The notes: a model not told the origin generated them from the letters alone. A stretch of DNA of 64,000 nt from Candidatus Saccharimonadota bacterium (GCA_027492635.1 JAPUEH010000007.1:124001-188000), one strand, 5' to 3'; positions 8,854 to 17,363 are shown, counted from the stretch's first letter. A program made the numbers and translations.

Positions 8854-10527
8854 CTACGACTTGCGCCGCGGAACGAACAGCCCACCGAACGTTGCCATGA
8901 AGATCAGGGCAGCCAGCAGGGCGGCGGCGGATGAGCCGCTGTCACCTTTGCCCACGTACGCGGCGAGCGCGACGGCAACCTCCGAGGTTTCGGAAGTCGT
9001 CGCAGCGGGCTCGGTGTTTTCAACAGTCCCCGTGGGGGTTCCGGCGTTGCCGCCATTGCCTCCGTTGTTCCCCACACCCTGGTCGCCACCGTTACTGGTG
9101 GTATCCTGGGGGGCTGCGGGCTCCTGGGTGGTGCCGGCATCATCCGTAGCCGGATTTCCGGCGTCGGGATCGGGGATATGCGTCCCCTGTGTCGGTGCCA
9201 CCGAAGGCTCTGTGGTGGGAACCTCCGTCCGAGTCGTTTCGGTGATCGGCGCGTCCGTGGTTTCGGACGGATCGATCGGATTGGACTCGGTAGGCTCGGT
9301 CTCTTCGGGCTCCCCGCTGGGTGCGGGGGCCGAGGTGTGACCGGACGGCTGCGAAGGACCCGCAGACGGATCCTTGCAGTTGGGGTGCTCCGGCGGGCAC
9401 GACGGTGTCGTGCTTGTCGACGGCGTGGTCGAAGTCGACGGAGTCGTCTTCGTAGTGCTCGTCGACGGGGTTGTCGTCCTGGTGCTGGTGCTCGGTGTCG
9501 AGCCGCCCGTACCAGGCGTGACCGGAACTTCCGGTCGAGCTGGCTGCTCGTCGGTGTGGCCCTGCGGGGCAGGGGTCGACTTCGGAGCGAACACCGGGTT
9601 GCCGCAGCGCAGCAGCACCTTGACCACCTTCAGACCGTTCTTGGTCTCCTTGCGGAGCACCAAGGCCTTCAGGTTGCCGGTGATGCCTTGCGACGACGAC
9701 ACGCCGCCCTCGCTGAATCCCGTGTTCACCGAGCTCGGGTCGACATCTTCGATGCTTCCCTTGCTCGTGTATACGAAATCGGCGAACTGCTTGTGCAGAT
9801 CACGCCCCTCTTGCGAGAGGTACTGGACACCGCTGTTATCTGCGGGCGTGAGCAGGCTGCTCACGTCGTTGATGTCACGGTTCCAGAGGCCTGCATTCTT
9901 GGCCGACGACGTCAGCAAGAACACGTTGCCTCGCGAATAATACACGAGCGCCTGCTTGGCGACCTCCACCTGCTTTTCAGCCGGCAGTTTGGCGACCTGC
10001 TCGTTGGTGAGCAGGCCGTTGATGACGAAGTTCGAGTCCGGATTCGCACGGAAGTCCTGCTTGAACTCGTCTTGCGCGTCACCGCTGCCGGTGCCCTTTG
10101 GTAGAGCAGCCAGGCGAACCTGGCCGTTCTCTTTGACGACACGCGTGGTGCCGTCGAAGTGCACAGGCATGGCTTGACCCATGGTGTTCACCGCCGAGTT
10201 GGCGGCGACGCCAAGGGTTCCAATCATGCCTAGCACCAGCAGCGTTGCCAGTGCTCCTGTACCCATGAACGCAGCGTTGCCGTGCGTCTTCTTGGCCTTG
10301 GGCGTATTCCAGATACGCCACAGGAAACCGAGAGGGAAAGCCAGCACGATGGTCATCGCGATGACATATCCCAGCCCGGGGTTGACGACTGCGATAGTGA
10401 GTCCATACAGACCCAGCCCGCTGACGCTCGCCCAGACGGCTTGCGCGGGATTGTCGGGCCAGCGCTTGACCCACAGCCCGAGCGCCACAGCGGCGCCCAG
10501 AATGACAAGTCCGATGATGATATTCAT
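8854..10527 (-). CDS. G+C-rich stalk-like membrane/surface protein, unknown function
   Basis: 557 residues. The first ~110 hold about four membrane helices. A folded extracytoplasmic region spans about 125-330, with one isolated Cys in VLLRCGNPVF. A long Thr/Ser/Pro/Glu-rich low-complexity stalk follows at about 335-500, with PSTSTT-like repeats and one small Cys pair. A C-terminal helix and RRKS tail end the protein. It resembles actinobacterial surface-stalk proteins, but no LPxTG is present, so it is probably held by its helices. Third codon positions are mostly G/C, unlike the neighbours. The ribosome binding site (10531-10542 on this strand) is almost perfectly complementary to the 3' end of 16S rRNA, and a long structured leader precedes it. 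Function unknown; transfer from a host or plasmid is possible. Confidence 0.75.
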   Translation of the reverse strand: MNIIIGLVILGAAVALGLWVKRWPDNPAQAVWASVSGLGLYGLTIAVVNPGLGYVIAMTIVLAFPLGFLWRIWNTPKAKKTHGNAAFMGTGALATLLVLGMIGTLGVAANSAVNTMGQAMPVHFDGTTRVVKENGQVRLAALPKGTGSGDAQDEFKQDFRANPDSNFVINGLLTNEQVAKLPAEKQVEVAKQALVYYSRGNVFLLTSSAKNAGLWNRDINDVSSLLTPADNSGVQYLSQEGRDLHKQFADFVYTSKGSIEDVDPSSVNTGFSEGGVSSSQGITGNLKALVLRKETKNGLKVVKVLLRCGNPVFAPKSTPAPQGHTDEQPARPEVPVTPGTGGSTPSTSTRTTTPSTSTTKTTPSTSTTPSTSTTPSCPPEHPNCKDPSAGPSQPSGHTSAPAPSGEPEETEPTESNPIDPSETTDAPITETTRTEVPTTEPSVAPTQGTHIPDPDAGNPATDDAGTTQEPAAPQDTTSNGGDQGVGNNGGNGGNAGTPTGTVENTEPAATTSETSEVAVALAAYVGKGDSGSSAAALLAALIFMATFGGLFVPRRKS

Positions 10528-10532
10528 CGGAT

Positions 10533-10548
10533 CACCTCCTTCAAGGTG
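10533..10548 (-). promoter_or_regulatory. Shine-Dalgarno-sequestering hairpin
   Basis: On the minus strand CACCTTGAAGGAGGTG can fold on itself, pairing CACCT with AGGTG and so hiding the AAGGAGGTGATCC ribosome binding site that starts 10527. The hexamer CAACAC overlaps its 5' side (10546-10551). The same arrangement occurs before 28495. Confidence 0.6.
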
Positions 10549-10827
10549 TTGAACATTTTCATATCCCCTTTCTCATGGGACAGATGGTGTGTGCGGACAC
10601 TCCGCAACGCACCGTGTTGTCACCCATGTGGATCGGGAACAACACGCTGCGAGCGCTCGATAGCTCTAGCAGGGTGCTGCTCCCGATAGGGATAATTCAT
10701 AACATACGGATATCTCTTCGCATCGCTTGTAAAATAAGTGATGCGGCGCTGCTACTGCAGCACCATACTCACCGCGGCTTCAGCAAGGAAACGACGATGC
10801 TCACGGTGCTACAGTAGAAGCAAAAGA

Positions 10828-10853
10828 TACATGTACTATAACAATCTGACTTG
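10828..10853 (-). repeat. Right 26-bp imperfect inverted repeat flanking the G+C-rich module
   Basis: Reverse-complement partner of 8707-8732 (22 of 26 identical). It lies inside the transcribed leader, about 55-80 nt from the predicted transcription start. Confidence 0.75.
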
Positions 10854-10912
10854 TTAACGAACATACTAACCTCGCGAAAGACACCACCTCGGTGCCGCAG
10901 GTGTATACTTTC

Positions 10913-10941
10913 AGATTACCACAAAAAGTATAAAAAGTCAA
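10913..10941 (-). promoter_or_regulatory. Promoter of the structured leader and G+C-rich gene
   Basis: On the minus strand: -35 TTGACT (10936-10941), a 17-nt spacer, then -10 TAATCT (10913-10918). It predicts a start near 10906, giving a leader of about 380 nt. Confidence 0.65.
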
Positions 10942-10993
10942 TACCCTTACTACTAATTATGCTAACAAGGCAAAAAGATGGTACTTTTGGCTA

Positions 10994-13381
10994 TTATTTA
11001 CCCTCGATGTCAATATGAGGCAGACGCTTGTCGAGCCACTTTGGCAGCCACCATGCGCTGTTGCCAAGGAGCTGCATAGCTGCAGGGACGATGGTCATAC
11101 GCACGATAAATGCATCAACAAATATACCGATAGTCAAGGCAAAACCAAGCGCCTGAATAGTCGTATCGTGGTTTGAGATGAAACCCGCAAACACCGAAAC
11201 CATGATCGCACCGGCTGCGACAACAACCTTGGCGCCTTGATGGTAACCGCGGAGAATAGCTTTGTGCGCATCGCGAGTGTGTTGATGCGCTTCGTGCATG
11301 CCAGAAACGAGGAAGAACTCATAATCCATCGCAAGACCAAACAGGATGCCAATCGCGATGATAGGCAACATGCTCACGATAGGACCCGGCGCTTCGGCGA
11401 TACTAAGCCATCCCCACTGGAACACTGCCACAAGCGCGCCCAGCATTGCGAGCACAGAAAAGAGGAAACCAAGCGTGGCTTTGATCGGTACCAAGATCGA
11501 ACGAAACGCAACAATAAGCAGCACGAGTGATAGCCCGACAATAACCGAGAGATAGACAGGAAGTGCATCGGAAAGTTTTTTGTTGATATCTATCTGCATG
11601 GCAGTGGAACCTGTGACGCCAAGTGTCGCGTTGTTTTGGCCAAGCAGCGCATGTTGCGTGTCGGTCTCGCGCAGGCTGTTGATCAATTCAACTGTCGCAG
11701 GGTCCGACGGGCCGGATTCGGGTATGACTTGGATGACGCCCACAGTACCGTTTTTTGCTGTAGCTACAGGCAAGGCTTGCTGGACGTCGCCGCGCGTTGC
11801 GATTCTTTCGGCGATTTTTTGGTAAGGCACAAGCGGAGCGTATTGTTCAACCTGTGCATCTATCGCTGCAAGCGCGGCGGCTTGTTTTTGTTCGCCTTCG
11901 GCACTTGCGGTGGCAATTTGTTCTTGAAGTACTGCATATTCTTCTGGCGAGGTGATCGTGGCGGCCTGCGCTGCGAATGCAGCTTCTGCTTTGGCGCGCT
12001 CGGCGGCAACTTGTTCGTTAAATTTCTGCATCGCTTGTGTGCGGACAGCTTCTTTGTCGGACTGAGAGGTGGCAGGCATGTTTTCTACAAGCAGAAGCAA
12101 CGGGCCGCTAAATCCATCCCCAAACCCTTTGGCGAGCAGTTCGTAAGCGCGATGTTCGGTGCTCTGAGCGGCCGCATACTCGTCTGTCGGCAGTCCAAGC
12201 CGCAAATCTTTGACAGGCCACGCGATAACACCAATGATAGCGATGCCAAGGGCGAGTACTACATATGGGTAGCGCGTCAGCAGGTTGCCCCATTTCCACC
12301 AACGCGATGAATGCGGTGCATGTTCGTTGTGTTTGACGCCGCGCTTTTGAGCGGCTGCTATTGCCGTGGTAGTTTTGCGTCCAAAAATGCGTGTTCCTAC
12401 GATGCCAAGCATAGCAGGAATAAGTGTGATAGCAATGACAGCTGCGGCGCCAACTGTGGCAGCGGCAGCGAGTCCCATAGTTGTCATGAACGGAATTTGG
12501 AGCACAGACAGAGATGTGAGTGCAATAATCACTGTGGCGGCGGCAAATAATACGGCGCTGCCGGCGGTCGCAACCGCACGAGCGGCGGCTTGTTTGTGCA
12601 TGTAGCCTTCGAGCAAAAGTCCGCGGTAGCGATTGATGATAAACAGCGAATAGTCGATGCCAACGGCGAGACCAAGCATGACAGCAAGTGCGGGAGTGGT
12701 GGAATTGATTGTGATGACTTGGCTGAGAGAAAAGAGTCCGGCTGCGCTCACACCAACCGCGACAAGCGCAGTGATAATCGGCATGCCGGCTGCGATGAGT
12801 GATCCAAGTGTCACCACAAGTACCATCAGTGCGATAAGCACACCGGCTACTTCGCCAATGCCCAATATCTCGTCTGGAACTTTGCGGATTAGGTCGCCGC
12901 CGCGGTTGATTTCTAAGCTGGGCGATGTGGCCTTGTCGGTGAGTTGTTCGATTTTGTCGGTTGTTGTTTTGTCGATGGAGCCGGAATCGCCATGCATTTG
13001 TACGACAGCGTAGGCTATCTGTCCGTTTTTGGAGATGCCGTTGGGGTTATCAAACGGACTCACGACTGTAGTGACGTTGTCGACTTTTGTGATACTTGCG
13101 AGAAAGGCATCGATCCCTGCTCTGTGCTGCGCGATGGTATCACCAGATTTTGTTGAGAATACGAGACGACCAGAGCCTTTGCCTTCGTCTGGAAAGAGTT
13201 CTCCATAGCGGTCAAATGTGGTTTGGGCCTGCGTGCCAGGAATAGAGATATTGCCTGTCGGCGGCTTCATATAGTGAAATGCCGCCATGCCAAGAACGGC
13301 TAAGATGGCGAGCCAAAAGATCACAATCTTCCATTTGAAGTCAAACGCTCGCTCACCTAGTTTTAGTAGAAAATTACCCAT
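10994..13381 (-). CDS. MMPL/RND-family membrane transporter
   Basis: 795 residues with the typical MMPL layout: TM1 near residue 17-37, a first extracytoplasmic domain, five helices at about 190-370, a short loop, TM7 near 385, a second extracytoplasmic domain (about 410-620) with an Ala/Glu/Gln-rich coiled coil near 450-510, and a final helix bundle ending near 780. AVGIDYSLFIINRYR and IAIGILFGLAMDYEFFLVSGM are the characteristic TM4/TM10 signatures. These proteins export lipids or small molecules and are common in mycolic-acid actinobacteria. The gene stands alone; substrate unknown. Confidence 0.9.
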   Translation of the reverse strand: MGNFLLKLGERAFDFKWKIVIFWLAILAVLGMAAFHYMKPPTGNISIPGTQAQTTFDRYGELFPDEGKGSGRLVFSTKSGDTIAQHRAGIDAFLASITKVDNVTTVVSPFDNPNGISKNGQIAYAVVQMHGDSGSIDKTTTDKIEQLTDKATSPSLEINRGGDLIRKVPDEILGIGEVAGVLIALMVLVVTLGSLIAAGMPIITALVAVGVSAAGLFSLSQVITINSTTPALAVMLGLAVGIDYSLFIINRYRGLLLEGYMHKQAAARAVATAGSAVLFAAATVIIALTSLSVLQIPFMTTMGLAAAATVGAAAVIAITLIPAMLGIVGTRIFGRKTTTAIAAAQKRGVKHNEHAPHSSRWWKWGNLLTRYPYVVLALGIAIIGVIAWPVKDLRLGLPTDEYAAAQSTEHRAYELLAKGFGDGFSGPLLLLVENMPATSQSDKEAVRTQAMQKFNEQVAAERAKAEAAFAAQAATITSPEEYAVLQEQIATASAEGEQKQAAALAAIDAQVEQYAPLVPYQKIAERIATRGDVQQALPVATAKNGTVGVIQVIPESGPSDPATVELINSLRETDTQHALLGQNNATLGVTGSTAMQIDINKKLSDALPVYLSVIVGLSLVLLIVAFRSILVPIKATLGFLFSVLAMLGALVAVFQWGWLSIAEAPGPIVSMLPIIAIGILFGLAMDYEFFLVSGMHEAHQHTRDAHKAILRGYHQGAKVVVAAGAIMVSVFAGFISNHDTTIQALGFALTIGIFVDAFIVRMTIVPAAMQLLGNSAWWLPKWLDKRLPHIDIEGK

Positions 13382-13465
13382 AGTCCTCCTGTCGTTCCAG
13401 CGTTGTATCTATGATAATTGTGAGGCATAGCACGAGAGGTGTCAATTATGAGAGTGCATTGTAGG

Positions 13466-14449
13466 TTATTGTGGTAGTCGCGGAATGATCTGTGCAATAT
13501 TGTTGAGATGCGTCGATACTTGTTGTTCGATGTGTGTGAGTTGCGGCGCGACGGCTTCTATTTGGCTGGTTGTTTGCTGAATAGCCTCGACGATTGGCTC
13601 TGGTGCTACAAATGGGGTTGGTTCGCTAGGAACGGATGGCGTTGAAATTATAGGCTGTTCCACTGTCGCAGGTGCGGCTGCAGTGTGACGTACGGGCAGT
13701 TCTGGGTTGCTTGTCGCTGAAGCTTTTTTGCGAGAGCCGGGCTGTAAGTAGTAGACATAACGGGTGTTGCCATGTTGTTCAATGATCGCGCGACGAGGAT
13801 TGACGGTGTTATAGTTGAACGGTCCCATTCCGAGGTGAATATTGAAATAGTCAATGGCGGTTTGTCCGAGAGGTTTGCTCGGGTCAAAGTCGCAGATCGG
13901 ATCGTTTTGGGCGCACTTTTCGATAATCTGGCCTTTATAGTTGTATGTACTGCGCGATTGGAGTTGTGGAAAGCCAAAATGTGCGGCATAGTTGGCGAGT
14001 CCTTGACCCTGGTGGCTGGCGACACGGCTATGGGCGGGATTGGCAGTCGATACGATGGTTGGCGTGCCGTTCATTTTGCCGCTTGCCATGGCATGGTTGC
14101 CTGCGAGCGCACTTTGAGAGAATAGGAAGACTTGGTCTGTATTTTGATCAACTGCTTCGATGATAGTATTGCTGCCATGCTCGATGGATCGTGGCATATC
14201 GATAGGGTCGGCGGGGTAGACGAGCGGTGTGGCATTTTTTTGCCGAGCACCTCCTGTGTTTGGCAGATCATGCGCGTAGGGATCTCCTGTGCCGCCCATT
14301 TTGTATTGTGTGGCGGCGGCTGCCTCTGGGAGGGTGTGGGGCGCTATATTTTGGGTAGAAAAAATCGCCGTCATGGCAAGGCCAGCGGCGATACATGTGC
14401 GTTCAACGCGATATGTTTCATGTGTTCTGTGTAATGTGTTACGAGACAT
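13466..14449 (-). CDS. Secreted PE-PPE-like protein, probably degenerate hydrolase
   Basis: 327 residues with an N-terminal membrane/signal segment (about 19-37). Residues 75-235 resemble the alpha/beta-hydrolase PE-PPE domain: IDMPRSIEHG, then FLFSQSALAG where active relatives have GxSxG, then RRAIIEQHGNTRYVYYLQPG. The nucleophile elbow lacks its first glycine, so activity is doubtful. A Pro-rich tail with an amphipathic helix ends in IIPRLPQ, much like the tail of the paralogue at 61772-63523. AGAGGT precedes ATG 14449. A host-envelope lipid or ester target is inference. Confidence 0.55.
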   Translation of the reverse strand: MSRNTLHRTHETYRVERTCIAAGLAMTAIFSTQNIAPHTLPEAAAATQYKMGGTGDPYAHDLPNTGGARQKNATPLVYPADPIDMPRSIEHGSNTIIEAVDQNTDQVFLFSQSALAGNHAMASGKMNGTPTIVSTANPAHSRVASHQGQGLANYAAHFGFPQLQSRSTYNYKGQIIEKCAQNDPICDFDPSKPLGQTAIDYFNIHLGMGPFNYNTVNPRRAIIEQHGNTRYVYYLQPGSRKKASATSNPELPVRHTAAAPATVEQPIISTPSVPSEPTPFVAPEPIVEAIQQTTSQIEAVAPQLTHIEQQVSTHLNNIAQIIPRLPQ

Positions 14450-14585
14450 GAGTTACCTCTTATGTATGATAATATAAAGAAAGGTACGTCCACCCGTGAG
14501 TAGCAGCAAGAGAAGCTGATGCAAGTAGCATACGCCCGAATGACAGGAAAAGCAAGATAGTGTCGATAGTGCTTGTTGACACTAC
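14450..14585. other. Intergenic region with a TAGTGTC/GACACTA inverted repeat
   Basis: No gene seen between the PE-PPE-like start and the tRNA-associated hairpin. TAGTGTC and GACACTA face each other with 13 nt between (about 14559-14585). The half-sites resemble the NrtR-type operator but the spacing differs, so it is more likely a hairpin. Confidence 0.4.
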
Positions 14586-14638
14586 AGGTCACCAAGTTTA
14601 AAACCCCACACAGGGTGGGGCTCTAAACTTGGTGACCT
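14586..14638 (-). terminator. tRNA-Glu terminator nested in an inverted copy of the tRNA 3' end
   Basis: CCCCAC/GTGGGG (14604-14609, 14615-14620) forms a G+C-rich stem followed on the minus strand by TTTT: an intrinsic terminator for tRNA-Glu. Outside it, 15-bp perfect arms (14586-14600 and 14624-14638) pair the last nine tRNA bases, CCA included, plus six trailer bases with a downstream inverted copy. Confidence 0.75.
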
Positions 14639-14704
14639 CACGGAGAATCGAACTCCGATTGCCAGGATGAAAACCTGGTGTCCTAACCGTTAGACGATGA
14701 GGCC
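14630..14704 (-). tRNA. tRNA-Glu (anticodon UUC)
   Basis: A 75-nt cloverleaf on the minus strand. The acceptor GGCCTCA pairs with TGAGGTC, with discriminator A and an encoded CCA. The anticodon stem CCAGG/CCTGG carries loop TTTTCAT, giving anticodon TTC. The T arm is CGGAG-TTCGATT-CTCCG. The sequence agrees closely with bacterial tRNA-Glu. It is the only tRNA gene seen in the window. Confidence 0.95.
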
Positions 14705-14716
14705 GCGAAAATGAGT

Positions 14717-14821
14717 GTAAAATGAAAGCTTGCTTTTATTTTACCGAGTTGAGGGGTCTCATATGGTCGCTTGCGATCCATATGGGCCAAATGACAAGTG
14801 TCAACCAGGCTAATCTCAACT
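14717..14821. other. Structured intergenic element between tRNA-Glu and the glucanase
   Basis: No gene. A 13-bp A+T-rich hairpin occupies 14717-14744. Next is a possible three-way junction: outer stem AGTTGAG (14747-14753)/CTCAACT (14815-14821) enclosing CATATGG-TCGC-tt-GCGA-CCATATG (14760-14784) and TGACA-ag-TGTCA (14792-14803). It does not match any riboswitch I know. It could be a leader for the glucanase or part of the tRNA promoter region; the strand is undetermined. Confidence 0.45.
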
Positions 14822-14881
14822 AAAACATTTTAACAGATAACCCACTACAAGTAAATACCTCGCTCGTGCTAAGATATGGCT

Positions 14882-15907
14882 ATGAAATCAAAACCTCTTC
14901 GCGGCGTGAATCTTGGCGGGTGGCTTATCCTGGAAAAATGGATGACACCGAGTATTTTTGCGGGCACAAACGCCAAAGACGAATATAGCTTGTCTCTAGA
15001 GCCGGGTGGACGGCTGCGTATACAAAAACATCGCGAGCGATTTATCACCGAAGAGGATTTTGCGTGGCTCGCCAGTCATAATGTTGAGCTGATACGGATT
15101 CCGTTTGGGTATTGGTTGTTTGACGAAGAGCCGCCGTATGTGGCTGGGGTGGAGCGGCTTGATTGGGCGATGCAGATGGCAGAGAAATATGATCTCAAGG
15201 TGCTGCTCGACTTGCACGCGCTCCCCGGTTCGCAAAATGGCAACGACCATAGCGGGCGCGCAGGTGATATGGAGTGGTTTCGAGATGTGGCGCACCGTAC
15301 GCGCTCGCTGGATGTGTGTATAAAGGTCGCCGAACGGTACAAAAATTCGCCTGCGCTTTGGGGGCTAGAGGTGATCAACGAGCCGCAGTTTGGTTGGCGT
15401 GCCCAGTATACGCTGCGTCGTTATTACTATCGTGCGTACAAGAAATTGTTGCGGATTTTGCCCGACCATGTCTACGTGGTGTTTTCGGATGCGTTTCGCC
15501 CGTGGCTGCTCGCCGGCGCGCTTTGGAGTAATAAACGTCAGCGGGTGGCGATGGATATACACTGGTATTCGTCCGGTCTGAATTGGCGGCGATTTAGTAC
15601 AGTAGAGAAGTATTACCAAATGGTGCGCCGCCGCAAATGGACACTGAAATTATTGGGTTGGCCGCACCCGATAATTGTGGGCGAGTGGAGCGCGATGCTC
15701 GCACATGATGCATTTAGCAAAACAGGCGAGCTGTCGCTTCATGAGGCTGAAGATGTGCATCTGCGCGAACAACTAGCAGTCTATCAGCAAGCTTTGGCGC
15801 ACGTGTATTGGTCGTACAAAACCGAGCACGACGGCGCATGGAACTATCGCTACCTGGCAGAAAAAGGCGTGATACGCATGACAGATAGTGCTACACTAGA
15901 AACATGA
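14882..15907 (+). CDS. Glycoside hydrolase family 5 (exo-beta-1,3-glucanase-like)
   Basis: 341 residues. The N-terminus LRGVNLGGWLILEKWMTPS, IRIPFGYW and DLHALPGSQNG are typical of GH5 exo-1,3-beta-glucanases. The acid/base is E167 in EVINEPQ and the nucleophile E268 in IVGEWSAM. No signal peptide is evident, so it either acts inside the cell or uses another export route. The start at 14882 is preferred over ATG 14876 because a -10-like TAAGAT (14870-14875) abuts the first ATG and transcription should begin near 14882 (leaderless). Its stop overlaps pyk (ATGA). Substrate is probably a beta-glucan. Confidence 0.85.
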   Translation: MKSKPLRGVNLGGWLILEKWMTPSIFAGTNAKDEYSLSLEPGGRLRIQKHRERFITEEDFAWLASHNVELIRIPFGYWLFDEEPPYVAGVERLDWAMQMAEKYDLKVLLDLHALPGSQNGNDHSGRAGDMEWFRDVAHRTRSLDVCIKVAERYKNSPALWGLEVINEPQFGWRAQYTLRRYYYRAYKKLLRILPDHVYVVFSDAFRPWLLAGALWSNKRQRVAMDIHWYSSGLNWRRFSTVEKYYQMVRRRKWTLKLLGWPHPIIVGEWSAMLAHDAFSKTGELSLHEAEDVHLREQLAVYQQALAHVYWSYKTEHDGAWNYRYLAEKGVIRMTDSATLET

Positions 15908-17322
15908 TATTTAAACGTACAAAAATCTTGGCTACGCTCGGGCCGTCAACGAGCACCCCAGAAAAAATAGAAGAACTCATGAGCGCTGGTGTCAATGGCT
16001 TTCGCTTGAATTTTAGCCACGGCTCCTACGAAGAGCGCGACGAGCAAATTCCTTGGATTCGCCAAGCGAGCGAGCGGAAGAATAAGCCGGTAGCAATTTT
16101 GCAGGATTTGCAGGGACCAAAAATCCGGCTCGGCAACCTTAACGGCAACGTAGACGTGCAGGTGGGTGACGAAATTATCCTCGACCATGCAGCCGAGCAT
16201 CACGACAATGTGTTGCCTGTACAATATAATCTTGCCGAAAAAGTACAGCCTGGCGAGCCAATCTATATTTTTGACGGCAAGGTGCGCACGACAGTGCTTG
16301 AGATCGTCAGCGAAACTGCAATCAAACTCCGTGTCGAAAACAGCGGTACATTGATGAGTCGCAAAGGTATCAATCTGCCAGACACAGATTTTGGCGGCGA
16401 TATCCTCACGCCAAAAGACATTGCTGACATCGAATATGGTGCCAAAGCGGATATTGACTACGTGGCGCTCAGTTTTGTGCAATCTGCCGAAGATATCAAC
16501 AATCTGCGCCAGATGCTGGTAGGACTTGGCAGTACGGCGCAAATCGTTGCCAAAATCGAAACCAAAGCAGCGATTGAGCCGGACACGTTGCGTGAAATCG
16601 TGATGGCCAGCGATGGCGTCATGGTAGCGCGCGGTGACTTGGCGGTTGAAGCTGGTGCGGAAGTCGTGCCGGTGGTGCAGCGTCAAATCATCGAGCTGTG
16701 CCGGCGGTATGGCAAGCTGAGTATCGTGGCGACGCAAATGATGGCCAGTATGGTGGATGCACCAGAGCCAACTCGTGCCGAGGTGAGTGATGTGGCGACG
16801 GCTGTACTGCTTGGGTTTGACACGGTCATGCTTAGCGACGAAACGGCCAATGGCTCCTATCCAGTCGAGACAGTCAAGGCGATGAAAAAGACGATTATCT
16901 ATACTCAGGAAAACATGCCTGTGGTGTCGTTTGACAAGGTATTGGTGGATTCTATCACCAAGCAAAATGCTATCAGTGCGGCAGCGGTAGACATTGCTGA
17001 TAGATTGTCGGCTGATGCAATTATTGCCGAGACGAGCTCTGGTGCAACAGCAGCATCAATCGCGGCCTTTCGTCCTAACCTCCCTATCATCAGCGTGACA
17101 GACAACAAACGCACTGCTCAGCAGTTGGCGCTCAGCTACGCCAACAAAAGCTTTGTTCAGCCCGTTGACGAAAAAGCGGGCATCAAAGAGGCAAACGAGC
17201 TTCACGAAAGCGGCTATTTTGGTACGGATAATCCGGTGACAGTGGTGATTGTTAGCGGTCAAGATCCGGGCGTAACTGGTGGAACCGACACGATTCGCGT
17301 GCGAGTACTAGGTCGATCGTAA
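15904..17322 (+). CDS. pyk: Pyruvate kinase
   Basis: Catalyses phosphoenolpyruvate + ADP to pyruvate + ATP. 472 residues, the usual length for a short-form bacterial enzyme. Visible are TKILATLGPST, FRLNFSHG, the inserted B domain (about 72-165), the active-site region VAKIETKAAIEP, MVARGDLAVE, and the ATQMMASM/PTRAEVSDVA motifs. The C-terminal regulatory domain is present. It overlaps the glucanase by 4 nt, but a -10-like TACACT at 15892-15897, 6 nt before the ATG, suggests an additional leaderless transcript. Confidence 0.96.
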   Translation: MIFKRTKILATLGPSTSTPEKIEELMSAGVNGFRLNFSHGSYEERDEQIPWIRQASERKNKPVAILQDLQGPKIRLGNLNGNVDVQVGDEIILDHAAEHHDNVLPVQYNLAEKVQPGEPIYIFDGKVRTTVLEIVSETAIKLRVENSGTLMSRKGINLPDTDFGGDILTPKDIADIEYGAKADIDYVALSFVQSAEDINNLRQMLVGLGSTAQIVAKIETKAAIEPDTLREIVMASDGVMVARGDLAVEAGAEVVPVVQRQIIELCRRYGKLSIVATQMMASMVDAPEPTRAEVSDVATAVLLGFDTVMLSDETANGSYPVETVKAMKKTIIYTQENMPVVSFDKVLVDSITKQNAISAAAVDIADRLSADAIIAETSSGATAASIAAFRPNLPIISVTDNKRTAQQLALSYANKSFVQPVDEKAGIKEANELHESGYFGTDNPVTVVIVSGQDPGVTGGTDTIRVRVLGRS

Positions 17323-17363
17323 GCTGCTCGTGCTATAATAAAACGCATAAAAGGATGGGTGGG

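Larger units (their letters stand above)
10528..10912 (-). ncRNA. Long structured 5' leader RNA of gene 8854-10527
   Basis: About 380 nt, transcribed on the minus strand. It holds several stems: 10876-10885/10900-10912; 17-nt arms 10748-10764/10805-10821; a CGCATC/GATGCG stem near 10720-10745; 14-nt arms 10632-10645/10674-10687; CATGGG/CCCATG (10574-10579/10623-10628); and an SD hairpin at 10533-10548. The arms of the two long stems mismatch on the plus strand but form G-U pairs on the minus strand, which fixes the transcribed strand. No match to RNase P, tmRNA, SRP or common riboswitches was recognised. It could be a leader regulator or an unknown RNA element. Confidence 0.6.

Noticed and set aside
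9400-9500. CRISPR-like direct repeats in the Thr/Ser-rich region
   Set aside because: The repeats are codon repeats encoding PSTSTT in a protein stalk, with irregular spacing.
9178-10104. Long plus-strand frame of 308 codons opposite the G+C-rich gene
   Set aside because: Arg/Cys/Gly-rich shadow caused by the G+C-rich codon use of the real minus-strand gene; no start signal.
10528-10906. RNase P RNA, tmRNA or SRP RNA in the structured leader
   Set aside because: None of the conserved sequence cores of these RNAs could be found; the region ends in an SD and start codon.
14559-14585. NrtR-type operator (TAGTGTC/GACACTA)
   Set aside because: Spacing is 13 rather than 7 (5 counting the longer arms), and no NAD gene is adjacent.
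15946-16965. 339-codon minus-strand frame opposite pyk
   Set aside because: His/Phe/Arg-rich antisense shadow; pyruvate kinase is certain on the other strand.
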